Assembly (NCBI RefSeq): GCF_018224955.1
Contig: NZ_JAGTUU010000008.1
Span: forward strand, 213,330 to 277,329
Reading direction: 5' to 3'
Length of the DNA stretch: 64,000 nucleotides
DNA from: Thetidibacter halocola
Lineage (GTDB): Bacteria > Pseudomonadota > Alphaproteobacteria > Rhodobacterales > Rhodobacteraceae
Positions 12,355 through 21,142 of the stretch are shown here, in pieces. The position numbers and the translations under genes are program-made. The stretch's first letter is position 1, and every line of letters begins with the position of its first letter. The notes beneath the pieces were generated by a model. That model was given only the letters and a program-made list of their open reading frames with translations. It was not told where the DNA came from and did no database searches.

Positions 12355-12561
12355 ATGGCCACTGGCACTGTGAAATGGTTCAACTCCACCAAAGGCTTCG
12401 GCTTCATCCAGCCTGACAACGGCGGCAAGGACGTGTTCGTGCACATCTCCGCTGTCGAGCGCGCTGGCCTGACCGGCCTGGCAGACAACCAGAAGGTGAC
12501 GTTCGAACTGGAATCCGGCCGCGACGGCCGCCAGAGCGCGACGAACCTCGAACTCGCATAA
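12355..12561 (+). CDS. cspA: Cold-shock protein, CspA family
   Basis: Sixty-eight residue single cold-shock domain protein that binds single-stranded RNA and DNA. RNP1 is seen as KGFGFIQPD and RNP2 as VFVHISAVE. The ATG is preceded by GTAAGGAAAAGACAG, a good ribosome site. The roughly 120 bases before it have no other gene and probably form the long structured leader typical of csp mRNAs. A strong terminator follows at 12591. The gene symbol is a family name; several csp paralogues are usual in this group. Confidence 0.93.
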   Translation: MATGTVKWFNSTKGFGFIQPDNGGKDVFVHISAVERAGLTGLADNQKVTFELESGRDGRQSATNLELA

Positions 12562-12590
12562 GGCTTACCGCCTTACCGGTTCTGATGTGG

Positions 12591-12617
12591 CGCGGTCCCT
12601 TGCGGGGCCGCGTTTTT
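12591..12617 (+). terminator. Rho-independent terminator of the cold-shock gene
   Basis: Stem CGCGGTCCC / GGGGCCGCG with a short loop, followed by TTTTT. Confidence 0.85.
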
Positions 12618-12705
12618 CGTTTTGCGACCTTGGGTTTGGCCCGAGGGGATGCAATCGGGCGCCGCGTGCCTATCTGGATGGGGAACGTCCAGACAGGAGA
12701 GACGC

Positions 12706-12972
12706 ATGAAATGCCCGATTGACGGAACCGCCCTCGTGATCGCCGAACGCTCCGGCGTCGAGATCGACTATTGCCCGCAATGCCGGGGTGTCTGGCTGGA
12801 CCGGGGCGAACTGGACAAGATCATCGACCGCAGCGCGGCCCAGACGCCGCCGCCCCCTCCGCCGCCGTCGCAACCGCAGGCGCGCGGGTATGAGGATCGG
12901 GGGTATGATCCGGGTTACTCGGGCAAGAAGAAGAAGCGGGGCGGGTTCCTGGAGGACCTGTTCGATTTCTGA
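12706..12972 (+). CDS. Small zinc-ribbon protein, TFIIB-type (zf-TFIIB)
   Basis: The 88-residue product carries one N-terminal zinc ribbon, MKCPIDGT ... IDYCPQCRGVWLDRGELDKII, with the CPxD and CPxC pairs spaced as in the zf-TFIIB family. A proline run (PPPPPPPSQPQ), a tyrosine/glycine segment (GYEDRGYDPGYSG) and a basic KKKKRGG patch ending FLEDLFDF follow. The ribosome site AGGAGAG precedes the ATG. The protein is widespread in proteobacteria, function unknown; the C-terminal acidic/aromatic tail may be an interaction motif. Confidence 0.88.
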   Translation: MKCPIDGTALVIAERSGVEIDYCPQCRGVWLDRGELDKIIDRSAAQTPPPPPPPSQPQARGYEDRGYDPGYSGKKKKRGGFLEDLFDF

Positions 12973-12994
12973 TTGATCCCTTTGGTGGGTGTGG

Positions 12995-13025
12995 CGCGGC
13001 TCCGGAGGGGGCCGCGTTTTTCTTT
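12995..13025 (+). terminator. Rho-independent terminator of the zinc-ribbon gene
   Basis: Stem CGCGGCTCC / GGGGGCCGCG followed by TTTTTCTTT. Confidence 0.85.
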
Positions 13026-13073
13026 GGTGCGAGGTCCCGGGTCAGGCCCTGGACGGGATTGGCTGGGTGCAGA

Positions 13074-13186
13074 GCCGCGCGAGCGCCGACGCGCGTGGGT
13101 GAAGGCCGGTCCGCGCAGCGGCAAACCTGCCAGTGGCAGGTTTGAGGACCGAACGGGCGGAGCCCCGGCGTCGGCGCTCGCGCGGC
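13074..13186. repeat. Large nested inverted repeat (cruciform/REP-like element)
   Basis: Outer arms GCCGCGCGAGCGCCGACGC at 13074-13092 and its exact reverse complement at 13168-13186. Inside lie CGGTCC / GGACCG and a 10-bp hairpin CAAACCTGCC / GGCAGGTTTG with an AGT loop. The element occupies most of the gap between the zinc-ribbon terminator and the AT-rich HEPN-like gene. No protein is plausible here. Confidence 0.8.
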
Positions 13187-13316
13187 GGCTTCGCCGTTGT
13201 TGGCGGAAAATCGCAACTACAAGTCTGACGTAATAACGACCCAACGTGTTGTCGTTGATTTGATGTGAATAATACCTGATACTACGAGTGAACATGAGCG
13301 TCGCGGAGAAATTTCA

Positions 13317-13859
13317 ATGGGCGTACCTAGGCGTCAAACATTATGTGACAAATTTGATAGTCTTGATGACGAAATTAGACGATCGTTTCAGCATTTCCCA
13401 AAGCTGTTTAATGATTTTCCGGCAGAGGTTTCACTCATTCATCTCTTTTCAAAGATCGAAACGGCGCAAGTTAAGGCCCTTTACTGTGGGATTGTTAAAC
13501 TACATCGGGTCAACGCACAGCTAGCAGCAAACGCTTTGGACAATTGGGAAATTACACGGCCTGGATTTCGAGATAAGTACAAGTCAGTATTCAATAAAGA
13601 GCTAAAAAAAGAAGTGCACGAACGTCTATTGCACGCGGAAAAGGCGAGAGACAATATTGTTCACGGAAAACAGGTGAAAGATGGTGCGGTTAGGCAGGCA
13701 CTCTTCGATGTTTTTGAGTACGCAACACTGTTTAGTGCTCAAGTAAAATCTGACGCTGGTTTCACTCCATTTGGCAAGCTGACTGGGTTCAAAGGGCGAG
13801 CGTCATCGCTTGATAAGGCAACTAGTAGGTGGGTGTTGATGGGAATGAAGTTCCTTTAG
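13317..13859 (+). CDS. Orphan HEPN-like protein, AT-rich gene
   Basis: A 180-residue all-helical protein that I do not recognise by full-length family. Near its C-terminal half it has KARDNIVHGK: Arg111, four residues, His116, with an acidic residue after the Arg. This matches the R-x4-6-H motif of HEPN ribonucleases found in toxins and antiphage proteins. A charged helix (FNKELKKEVHERLLHAEKARDN) leads into it, as in those families. The gene is clearly richer in A and T than its neighbours and its codon use differs, so lateral transfer is likely. GGAG lies 8-9 bases before the ATG. No antitoxin or nucleotidyltransferase partner is adjacent. Assignment to HEPN rests on the motif only. Confidence 0.6.
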   Translation: MGVPRRQTLCDKFDSLDDEIRRSFQHFPKLFNDFPAEVSLIHLFSKIETAQVKALYCGIVKLHRVNAQLAANALDNWEITRPGFRDKYKSVFNKELKKEVHERLLHAEKARDNIVHGKQVKDGAVRQALFDVFEYATLFSAQVKSDAGFTPFGKLTGFKGRASSLDKATSRWVLMGMKFL

Positions 13860-13862
13860 CAG

Positions 13863-16058
13863 TCACCTCCCCCGCCGCTTCACCCCACCCCGCTGCCCCG
13901 GTCGCCCCGCCGTGCTCCGCCCGCGCGTCTTGACAGCCTCCTCCGACGCCCGCTCCACCGCCTGCTGACGCGCCAGCGGGTCGTCGGCCACCGCCAAATC
14001 CACCGCCTCCAGCCGCTTGATCTCGTCGCGCAACCGCGCCGCTTCCTCGAATTCCAGGTTCTCCGCGGCCTTGCGCATGTCGTTGCGCAGGCCCTCCAGA
14101 ACGGCGGCAAGGTTGCTCCCCTGCCGCTTGGGGTCGATCTGGGCCGTCACGCGGTTCATGTCCACGTCGCCCTTGTAGAGGCCGGCGAGGATGTCCTCGA
14201 CATTCTTGCGGATCGTCGCGGGGGTGATGCCGTGTTCCTCGTTATAGGCGATCTGCTTGGCGCGGCGGCGGTCGGTCTCGGCCATCGCGCGCTCCATGCT
14301 GCCGGTGATACGGTCGGCATACATGATGACGCGGCCCTCGGCGTTCCGCGCGGCGCGGCCGATGGTCTGGATCAGCGAGGTTTCCGAGCGTAGGAAGCCC
14401 TCCTTGTCCGCGTCGAGAATGGCGACCAGCCCGCATTCAGGAATGTCGAGCCCCTCGCGCAGCAGGTTGATCCCCACCAGCACGTCGAAGGCGCCCAGGC
14501 GCAGGTCGCGCAGGATCTCGATCCGCTCGATCGTGTCGATGTCGCTGTGCATGTAGCGAACCTTGATGCCCTGTTCGTGCAGGTATTCGGTCAGGTCCTC
14601 GGCCATGCGTTTGGTCAGGGTCGTGGCCAGCGTGCGCATGCCCTTGGCCGTGACTTTGCGCACCTCGTCCAGCAGGTCGTCCACCTGCATCTCGACGGGC
14701 CGGATTTCTACCGGCGGGTCGATCAGGCCGGTGGGGCGGATCACCTGTTCGGTGAAGACGCCGCCCGTTTGCTCCATCTCCCACGATGCCGGGGTGGCCG
14801 AGACGAAGACCGATTGCGGGCGCATGGCGTCCCATTCCTCGAACTTGAGCGGGCGGTTGTCCATGCAGGACGGCAGGCGAAAGCCGTGTTCGGCCAGGGT
14901 GAATTTCCGCCTGTAGTCGCCGCGATACATGCCGCCGATCTGGGGGACGGAGACGTGGCTTTCGTCGGCGAAGACGATGGCGTTGTCGGGGATGAATTCG
15001 AACAGCGTGGGCGGCGGTTCGCCCGGCGCGCGACCGGTGAGATAGCGCGAGTAATTCTCGATCCCGTTGCAGACGCCGGTCGCCTCGAGCATCTCGATAT
15101 CAAAATTGGTGCGCTGTTCCAGCCGCTGCGCCTCGAGCAGCTTGCCCTCGGCCACGAGTTGGTCGAGCCGCAAGCGCAATTCCTTCTTTATCCCGACCAC
15201 GGCCTGCTGCATCGTCGGTTTCGGCGTGACGTAGTGCGAATTGGCATAGAGGCGGATCCGCTCGAAATTGTCGGTCTTCTGCCCGGTGAGCGGGTCGAAT
15301 TCGGTGATCGATTCCAGTTCCTCGCCGAAGAAGGACAGCCGCCAGGCGCGATCGTCGAGGTGGGCGGGCCAGACTTCGAGGGAATCGCCACGAACCCGGA
15401 ACGAGCCGCGCTGAAAACCCTGGTCGTTGCGGCGGTATTGCTGGGCGACGAGATCGGCAATGACCTTTCGCTGGTCATATTCTTTTCCTACGTGCAGGTC
15501 CTGGGTCATCGCGCCATAGGTCTCGACCGAGCCGATACCGTAGATGCAGGAAACCGACGCCACGATGATCACGTCATCCCGTTCCAGAAGCGCCCGCGTG
15601 GCCGAGTGGCGCATGCGGTCGATCTGCTCGTTGATCTGGGATTCCTTCTCGATATACGTGTCCGAGCGCGCGACATAGGCCTCGGGCTGGTAATAATCGT
15701 AATAGCTGACGAAGTATTCGACCGCGTTTTCGGGAAAGAACCCCTTGAATTCGCCGTAAAGCTGGGCGGCCAGCGTCTTGTTCGGCGCAAGAATAATGGC
15801 GGGGCGCTGGGTCGCCTCGATCACCTTGGCCATGGTAAAAGTCTTGCCCGTGCCGGTCGCGCCCAGCAGCACCTGGTCGCGGTCGCCGCCCAGGATGCCC
15901 TGCGACAGTTCGGCGATGGCGCCGGGCTGGTCGCCGGCGGGCTCGAACCCGGAATGCATGACGAAACGCCGCCCGCCTTCCAACTTTTCGCGCGTGCGGA
16001 CTTCAGGCGCCGCGGCATGCAGCGCCGGGGCGGACTTGTCCGAATGGGCATAGGGCAT
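13863..16058 (-). CDS. uvrB: UvrABC excinuclease subunit B
   Basis: Nucleotide excision repair helicase-like subunit that verifies damage and hands DNA to UvrC. The 731-residue protein shows Walker [15 protein letters not shown] near residue 55, the beta-hairpin region [11 protein letters not shown] near 110, the [19 protein letters not shown] segment, DEAD-like [11 protein letters not shown] near 345, [12 protein letters not shown] and [10 protein letters not shown] in the C-terminal helicase domain, QTIGRAARN (motif VI) and the C-terminal UVR coiled coil ([28 protein letters not shown]). The start at MPYAHSD is preceded by AAAGG; a start 15 codons upstream is possible but less likely. It converges on the HEPN-like gene with three bases between stops. 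Confidence 0.96.
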   Translation of the reverse strand: MPYAHSDKSAPALHAAAPEVRTREKLEGGRRFVMHSGFEPAGDQPGAIAELSQGILGGDRDQVLLGATGTGKTFTMAKVIEATQRPAIILAPNKTLAAQLYGEFKGFFPENAVEYFVSYYDYYQPEAYVARSDTYIEKESQINEQIDRMRHSATRALLERDDVIIVASVSCIYGIGSVETYGAMTQDLHVGKEYDQRKVIADLVAQQYRRNDQGFQRGSFRVRGDSLEVWPAHLDDRAWRLSFFGEELESITEFDPLTGQKTDNFERIRLYANSHYVTPKPTMQQAVVGIKKELRLRLDQLVAEGKLLEAQRLEQRTNFDIEMLEATGVCNGIENYSRYLTGRAPGEPPPTLFEFIPDNAIVFADESHVSVPQIGGMYRGDYRRKFTLAEHGFRLPSCMDNRPLKFEEWDAMRPQSVFVSATPASWEMEQTGGVFTEQVIRPTGLIDPPVEIRPVEMQVDDLLDEVRKVTAKGMRTLATTLTKRMAEDLTEYLHEQGIKVRYMHSDIDTIERIEILRDLRLGAFDVLVGINLLREGLDIPECGLVAILDADKEGFLRSETSLIQTIGRAARNAEGRVIMYADRITGSMERAMAETDRRRAKQIAYNEEHGITPATIRKNVEDILAGLYKGDVDMNRVTAQIDPKRQGSNLAAVLEGLRNDMRKAAENLEFEEAARLRDEIKRLEAVDLAVADDPLARQQAVERASEEAVKTRGRSTAGRPGQRGGVKRRGR

Positions 16059-16223
16059 GGAACCAACCTTTCCGTCTGGGCCATTGTAAAGTTGCGTTCG
16101 CAAGGGCGTGTTTCAACCCCATCGGATGCCCGGCAGTCAGGCAACACAAGGCGGAAAATTGCCTTGGCCCCTATCTTTCCCCAAGGCCGCGCCATACACT
16201 TCTTGGTGTATAACCCGATACGA

Positions 16224-16685
16224 ATGCCACTCATGATTGAGCAGCCGGAAATGGAAGTCGCACGAGTCACCGCGCATGGTCCGACCTGCGATTTCGTTTT
16301 GCGACTGCTGGAGACCGGCGGGACAGAGCGCGTCATTTCGGTGGAACCGCAGGCCAGAATGACCCGCGAGGATCTGCACGCTGTGATGGTGTTCCTGCGG
16401 GATAGCAAGGGGTGGCCCTTTCTGGCGCCGATCCTGTGGGACCTGCGGAGCTACGATTTTGCCGACATGTCCTTCGAGGTCGGCAAGGCGCTGGCCTCGG
16501 CGCTGCGGTCCTTTCCCGAAAGAAAGGATGTGCGGCGCGGCTACCTTGTGCAGGGCGAGGTCGGCTTTGGCAGCATGCGCATGTTCCAGAACACGATGAG
16601 CGGTTTCGGCATCGTCGACATCGACCGGATGCGCGTATCGTATTCGCGTGGCGAGTTGATGGCCTGGCTGTGCGGTGGCCCTTGA
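16224..16685 (+). CDS. Conserved hypothetical protein
   Basis: A 153-residue soluble protein beginning MPLMIEQPEMEVARVTAHGPTC. It has an alternating pattern with VMVFLRDSKGWPFLAPILWDLRSYDFADMSFEVGKALASALRSFPERKDVRRGYLV, then GFGSMRMFQNTMSGFGIVDIDRMRVSYSRGELMAWL. The second half resembles STAS/SpoIIAA-like proteins of marine alphaproteobacteria (a WDLR edge strand followed by a helix), but this is a weak resemblance. It is divergent from uvrB. A short dyad ATACAC ... GTGTAT just upstream (16193-16210) could be a regulatory site. A second ATG three codons in is also usable. Confidence 0.65.
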   Translation: MPLMIEQPEMEVARVTAHGPTCDFVLRLLETGGTERVISVEPQARMTREDLHAVMVFLRDSKGWPFLAPILWDLRSYDFADMSFEVGKALASALRSFPERKDVRRGYLVQGEVGFGSMRMFQNTMSGFGIVDIDRMRVSYSRGELMAWLCGGP

Positions 16686-17060
16686 GAGATTCGCCCGGCT
16701 CAGGTCCGGCCCGCGATTTCCGAAACGCCCTGCCGGGACGACAAGCCCCGCGCTTTGCGACATAAATGTGATCGCTACCAACGCCTTACCCGGCGGCCTC
16801 GTCACGCAGCGCGAAACTTTCGCATTGGTTAAAAATTTCATTTTGAAATCATTGATCCAGATGTATCTTAACAGGGCAAGCAGCAGGTTTGGCCGGAGCG
16901 CGTGTCGCACACACCCACCCCTCGCTCCCCGCGGCCCGCATTCCGGCCAAACCCTGTTTGCACCCCTCCCCTTGCTCGCTCTGCGTCAATTGCGCCGGAA
17001 CGTCCGCTTGCCCCGGGACCGCAAATCCCGGATAACGGGGCCGACTGAAGGAGCCTGACG
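16686..17060. other. Intergenic region, no gene seen
   Basis: Between the hypothetical gene and the complex I accessory gene. It contains a perfect GCGAAACTTTCGC palindrome (16811-16823) and, right after it, an AT-rich hairpin ATTTCA/TGAAAT. The remaining 200 bases are GC-rich with no open frame of quality. A GAAGGAG ribosome site for the next gene lies at its end. Confidence 0.5.
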
Positions 17061-17372
17061 ATGCGCGCAAGAATCTATCAGCCCGCCAAGACCGCCATGT
17101 CCTCGGGCCAGGGCAAGACCCGGACCTGGATCCTGGAATTCGCACCGGCAAGCCCGCGCGAGGTCGATCCGTTGATGGGCTGGACATCCTCCAGCGACAC
17201 GCAGGCCCAGGTCCGGCTGAAGTTCGACAGCAAGGAAGCCGCGATGGCCTATGCCGCCGAGCACAAGATCGAGGCAGACGTCTTCGAACCGCACAAGCGC
17301 AAGCCGAACGTGCGCCCGCGCGGCTATGCCGAGAATTTCGCCGTCGACCGTCGCGCGCCCTGGACGCACTGA
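17061..17372 (+). CDS. ETC complex I subunit (NDUFS4/18-kDa type accessory protein)
   Basis: A 103-residue protein with the ETC_C1_NDUFA4 fold: [59 protein letters not shown] and the C-terminal [15 protein letters not shown]. These are the conserved blocks of the mitochondrial NDUFS4 accessory subunit, which alphaproteobacteria also encode. It should sit on the cytoplasmic arm of NADH:quinone oxidoreductase. The gene stands away from any nuo cluster, as is usual for it. The ribosome site GAAGGAG is 8 bases before the ATG. Confidence 0.92.
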   Translation: MRARIYQPAKTAMSSGQGKTRTWILEFAPASPREVDPLMGWTSSSDTQAQVRLKFDSKEAAMAYAAEHKIEADVFEPHKRKPNVRPRGYAENFAVDRRAPWTH

Positions 17373-17392
17373 TCGCCGGCCCGTCGAGCCGA

Positions 17393-17734
17393 TCACAGGC
17401 GGATCACGTACTCCTTGGTCGTGGTTTCGACGACTTCCCAAGTCCCGGCAAAGCCGGGACGGATGACAAAGCTGTCGCCAGCCCGGACCTCGAACGCCTC
17501 GCCGCCGTCTTCGGCGATGATCGAATGGCCTTCCAGAATGCGGCAGTATTCCCATTCATCATACTGAATCCGCCACTTGCCCGGAGTGGACCGCCACGTC
17601 CCGCAATACAGGCCATCGACGTCTTCGACATTCCATGTTGTGAACTCGGGTGAACCGGAAATGAGTCGGTCGGCAGACGGCCGTTCGGACTCGCCCTTGC
17701 CGGTTGCGATGATGCGGAGAAACGTCTCTGTCAC
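17393..17734 (-). CDS. Cupin-domain protein (DUF861-type)
   Basis: A 113-residue single-domain cupin. Visible blocks are TWNVEDVDGLYCGTWRSTPGKWRIQYDEWEYCRILEGHSIIAEDGGEAFEVRAGDSFVIRPGFAGTWEV. This is the second-cupin pattern of the DUF861/(S)-ureidoglycine aminohydrolase-like group, with the EWEYCRILEG strand in place of the classical two-His motif. The substrate is unknown. It converges with the complex I subunit gene with 20 bases between stops. No operon partner is seen. Confidence 0.85.
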   Translation of the reverse strand: MTETFLRIIATGKGESERPSADRLISGSPEFTTWNVEDVDGLYCGTWRSTPGKWRIQYDEWEYCRILEGHSIIAEDGGEAFEVRAGDSFVIRPGFAGTWEVVETTTKEYVIRL

Positions 17735-17995
17735 GGGAACATCCAGTTTCGGTGTGCGATGGCCCTGTCATACACCGGGTCGCCCGGCATTGGCACCCTT
17801 GAACCGTCCCCGCCTGCCCAGGGTACCTTTGGGTCGCCACCAGTGCCACCTTTTCCGCACCGCCTGAGTATGGCCCCTGCGGTTCGTCATCAACAGATCG
17901 AAAAAAGTCATTTCAGTTGCGGAGTGTCAGCCCAAAGCGGCTGACGCTGCGCCTTCTTCCCGACCTCCGAGGCCTGATCCAAACCCTTTTGAGAG

Positions 17996-18515
17996 ATGGG
18001 CGACAAGGTCGGCACCGTCGGGGCGGACACGATCCCCGGTGACATGTCGACCCTCGACGGCACCGGCCTTGGCGAAACCCGCATCAGCGCGGTTGACACC
18101 GGAATGACGGTGGTGATCGACATCCATCGCAGTTCCGGCAAGTTGATCGGAAACAACAAGGACTTCTCCGAAAAAACCTACTTCTCGCCGATTGCCTTCG
18201 ACGACTTTTCGGCGTGCGATATGCATCTGTCCGTCCGGGGGAGTCGAACCTGCCAAGATCCGGACCGAATTCGAAACCGACTGGCACCGGATCGACCTGC
18301 GGGCATGTGAGGCCGTCAACCTTACCCCGAAAGGCAGGAGGCCCGGCTGTTTCGAGATCGCGCCGGCGATGGTGCTGTCATTCTCGCCGGGGCGGACGGC
18401 ACCGTGGTCGACCTGCGCGCCGCAAGCCGGCGCTACGAGGAAGGCGGGGCGGCTGGGCGGCGGCGGGGCGGATGTGCTGATCGGCGACAACAACGGTAGT
18501 GCCCCACGGGATGGT
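17996..18515 (+). pseudogene. Decayed RTX/hemolysin-type calcium-binding gene
   Basis: Three consecutive coding-like segments lie in different frames. The first reads MGDKVGTVGADTIPGDMSTLDGTG through IDIHRSSGKLIGNNKDFSEK. The next shows KIRTEFETDWHRIDLRA, then a segment read as GDGAVILAGADGTVVDLRAA in another frame. The end has GGGGADVLIGDNNG, which matches the glycine-aspartate nonapeptide repeat of RTX proteins. At least two frameshifts are needed to join them, and no full start is seen. It was probably the end of a type I secreted protein. The flanks 17735-17995 and 18516-18747 hold nothing recognisable. Confidence 0.55.
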
Positions 18516-18747
18516 GTAGGATCTGGCCGAGGTGGTCACCGACGTTGTTCGGGAACGATGGTGCCGCCCTGCCCACCCTTGTCGCATCCACCGCGAACAT
18601 GCCCGAATGAAAGGGCCTTCCTGTTGTCTTTTGACCGGGTTCGCGGCATCGTCCCGGCCATCCGGCGGGGGTCCTGGCCGGCATCGAGGCGTGATAAAGG
18701 GCAAGGGGCTTTACCGTGCTTGTGTTCTCTGGATCGAACGAGGCGAC

Positions 18748-19263
18748 GTGTCCCTGATGGTCGAGATCGCTACCGTTTCGGGCCCTGACGTGCAGGTGGA
18801 CGCACTCCTGGAGCGGCACGCAGCCCTGATGCGCTCGCTGTCGCCTGCCGAAAGCTGCCACGTCATGACTGCCGAGGCGCTTGCCGCCTCGGGTGCCACC
18901 GTCCATGCGTTGCGCGACGCGGCCGGGACGGTGATGGCGGTCGGCGCGCTGAAGCCGCTGGGCGATGGCGGGGTTGAACTGAAATCCATGCACACCGCCG
19001 CCGAGACGCGGGGACGCGGGCTTGGCCAGACGCTGCTGGCGCACCTGCTGCGAGCGGCGCGCCAGTCCGGCGCGACGGACGCCTGGCTAGAGACCGGATC
19101 GGCGCCGGAATTCGCCCCCGCGCGCACGCTGTATGAACGCGCAGGCTTCGCTTATTGCCCGCCCTTCGGCGATTATGCCGAGGATCCGCTGTCGGTATTC
19201 ATGCATCGCAGGCTTGCAGAGCCGGCGGAATCCCGGCAAACCGCAGGGCACGCGGCCCCTTAG
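18748..19263 (+). CDS. GNAT family N-acetyltransferase
   Basis: A 171-residue acetyltransferase that should transfer an acetyl group from acetyl-CoA to an amine. The acetyl-CoA loop is seen as MHTAAETRGRGLGQTLLAHLL, after the beta4 strand GDGGVELKS, followed by DAWLETGSAPEFAPARTLYERAGFAYCPPFGDY. I chose the GTG at 18748 because GAGG sits 4-5 bases ahead of it; ATG at 18757 is the alternative. The stop TAG lies inside the tRNA-Arg gene, so the last codons are the first bases of the tRNA. Similar PanZ/YafP-like proteins exist, substrate unknown. Confidence 0.85.
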   Translation: MSLMVEIATVSGPDVQVDALLERHAALMRSLSPAESCHVMTAEALAASGATVHALRDAAGTVMAVGALKPLGDGGVELKSMHTAAETRGRGLGQTLLAHLLRAARQSGATDAWLETGSAPEFAPARTLYERAGFAYCPPFGDYAEDPLSVFMHRRLAEPAESRQTAGHAAP

Positions 19264-19330
19264 CTCAACTGGATAGAGCAGCTGACTTCTAATCAGCAGG
19301 TTGAGGGTTCGAGTCCTTCAGGGGTCGCCA
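19254..19330 (+). tRNA. tRNA-Arg (anticodon TCT)
   Basis: Acceptor stem GGCCCCT / AGGGGTC with discriminator G and an encoded CCA. The D arm is GCTC...GAGC, the anticodon stem GCTGA / TCAGC with loop CTTCTAA giving anticodon TCT, and the T arm GAGGG TTCGAGT CCTTC. All four arms pair. Ten bases overlap the end of the GNAT gene. Confidence 0.96.
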
Positions 19331-19896
19331 GAGACATCACGGGATTGCTGCGCAGAGCCCCGCGCGACGGGGACGGCAAGACGCGGGCTGCAAGCGGCGC
19401 GCAGATGCCCTAGAATACGGGCAAATGGGCAGTCGGACGGCCGGACATGCGCCTTCGAAGCCCTCTGCCGCACGATCGACAATACCAATGCCGCCCTCAG
19501 CCAAAACCGCTGGATCAAGCCCTGACCGATTTGGGGGCCACCGCCTTGAGAGGCCGCGGCGGTGGTGGGTCGCCGAGGCGTCGCGATCCTTGAGGGACCG
19601 CAGCGACACGGCGGCGGCCAAGGCCCCCGCCCGGTCCGCCGGAATTGCCCCAAGAGCGCCGCTGGCTCCGTTCCGAGCCTGTGCCTGATCCATCCGGTTG
19701 ACGCATGTCCGCGGGCAGCATCGGAGTGGGAAAAGCCAAAGGCCGGGACGACCACGCGCCTGCGGACAGAACGCCGTCAGAAAGCCGATGCGCATGGGGG
19801 CGTCGGGCGTCTTGTCGCCAGGGATCCGGCCCGACCGCGGCGCGCCCAGGATGGTGACCAGCGGCTGGTCGGCACCCGGCAGGGTGTCACCAGCCA
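19331..19896. other. Gap downstream of tRNA-Arg, no supported gene
   Basis: Open frames of 70-190 codons exist on both strands, as expected in high GC, but none has a recognised motif, ribosome site or coding-like composition throughout. The position behind a tRNA makes a decayed integration region possible; I saw no second copy of the tRNA 3' end in the window. Confidence 0.4.
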
Positions 19897-21051
19897 TCAC
19901 GAATAGTCACGAATGAAATCCGGCCTTTCGGTTTCGCCTCGGCTCCAGTCATAGGCCGCGCGAAACCGCTGCGCCACCACGTCCCAGCGATGGTCGCGCT
20001 CGGCCAGAGCGCGGCCCGCGGCGCCCATCCGCGCCAGCGTCGCGGCGTCCATGGCCAGGAAGTCGGCCAGCGCCCGGGCCGCCTGCGCGACATCGGCGGT
20101 GTCCAGCCGCCGCGCGGCCCCCTCGGCAAAGCCGTGCGGCAGGTTGCAGGCCTCGGTCATCAGCACCGGAAGGGCATGGCTCCATGCCTCGAGCACGGCC
20201 ATCGGCAGGCCCTCGCTAAGCGACGGCAGGACAAAGGCATCGGCGGCGGCCAGCGCCGCATCCTTGTTGGTGCCGAACAGCGGGCCGGAAAAGGTCACGC
20301 GGTCGGCCAGGCCCAGCCGGGCCACCTGCGCGCGCAGCCGCGCCTCGGTGCCGCCTTGGTCCCATCCCGCGACCTGAAGCGTCCAGCCTGCGGCCAAGGG
20401 CCCGGCATGCGCCCAGGCCTCCAGCAGACCATCGAGATTCTTGCCGGGATGGATCCGTCCCAGGTAGAGCATCCGGCGCGGTTCCGGCCGCTCCGCGCGG
20501 GGCGGCACCGGCGCCAGGTCGACGCCATTGGGAATCTCGGCCACCAAGCGGGCGCCGCAATAGGCGCGGATCTCGGTCGTCTCGGACGCGGATAGCGCGT
20601 GCAGCAGGTCGGCGCGGGCAAAGGTCCGGCGCTGGAACAGCAGGCCCGCGAGAGCCTTTTTCCAGGCGGATTGCGCCAGGGCGCAGGGCGTCAGCATGCC
20701 ATGCGGCGAGATCACCAGTCGCCCGCCGGGATGGCGCGCCCGCCAGCGCCCGGCCAGCAGCGCGGGATAGGTCCAGAGCCCGTGCAGGTGCACGACGTCC
20801 GGGGCGATCGCCTCGATGGCGCGCACCATGCCGGGCGCATGCCCGGTCAGCCGGGTGTCGCGCGGGATCAACGCGTGCACCGTGGCGCCGCCCCAGTCCT
20901 GGTCGGCCCGCTCGCCTGGGTCGCTGACAAGGCCCATCGCGTGCACCTCGATCCCCGGCATGGCGGCCAGCGCGCGGGCATGGGCGGCGGCCACCACCGA
21001 CACGCCGCCGCCGCGGTTGGACAGCCAGTGGGTGAGGATCAGCAGGCGCAT
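19897..21051 (-). CDS. Glycosyltransferase family 4 (GT-B fold)
   Basis: A 384-residue glycosyltransferase transferring a sugar from a nucleotide donor during exopolysaccharide assembly. The N-terminal acceptor domain begins MRLLILTHWLSNRGGGVSVVAAAHARAL and includes DVVHLHGLWTYPALLAG and the HGMLTPCALAQS strand. The C-terminal donor domain has IPNGVDLAPVPP, YLGRIHPGKNLDGLLEAW, VTFSGPLFGTNKDAALAAADAFVLPSLSEGLPMAVLEAWSH with the E-x7-E type motif. It is the last gene of the minus-strand polysaccharide cluster. Its start is placed at MRLLIL, 91 bases after the acetyltransferase stop. Confidence 0.88.
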   Translation of the reverse strand: MRLLILTHWLSNRGGGVSVVAAAHARALAAMPGIEVHAMGLVSDPGERADQDWGGATVHALIPRDTRLTGHAPGMVRAIEAIAPDVVHLHGLWTYPALLAGRWRARHPGGRLVISPHGMLTPCALAQSAWKKALAGLLFQRRTFARADLLHALSASETTEIRAYCGARLVAEIPNGVDLAPVPPRAERPEPRRMLYLGRIHPGKNLDGLLEAWAHAGPLAAGWTLQVAGWDQGGTEARLRAQVARLGLADRVTFSGPLFGTNKDAALAAADAFVLPSLSEGLPMAVLEAWSHALPVLMTEACNLPHGFAEGAARRLDTADVAQAARALADFLAMDAATLARMGAAGRALAERDHRWDVVAQRFRAAYDWSRGETERPDFIRDYS

Positions 21052-21142
21052 CGGCGGCCCGTCCGATCGTTCCTGCGGAAACCGTCCGACCGGATGCCCC
21101 GGGCGCGCCCGCCTTGCCCTTGCCCCGGAACACCCTGCCCGG

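Noticed and set aside
16059..16140. LexA/SOS box upstream of uvrB
   Set aside because: GTTCGCAAGGGCGTGTTTC resembles GTTC-N7-GTTC but the second half-site has the wrong spacing.
19337..19906. Open frames on both strands after tRNA-Arg
   Set aside because: No ribosome sites, no motifs, and frames overlap each other as expected by chance at high GC.
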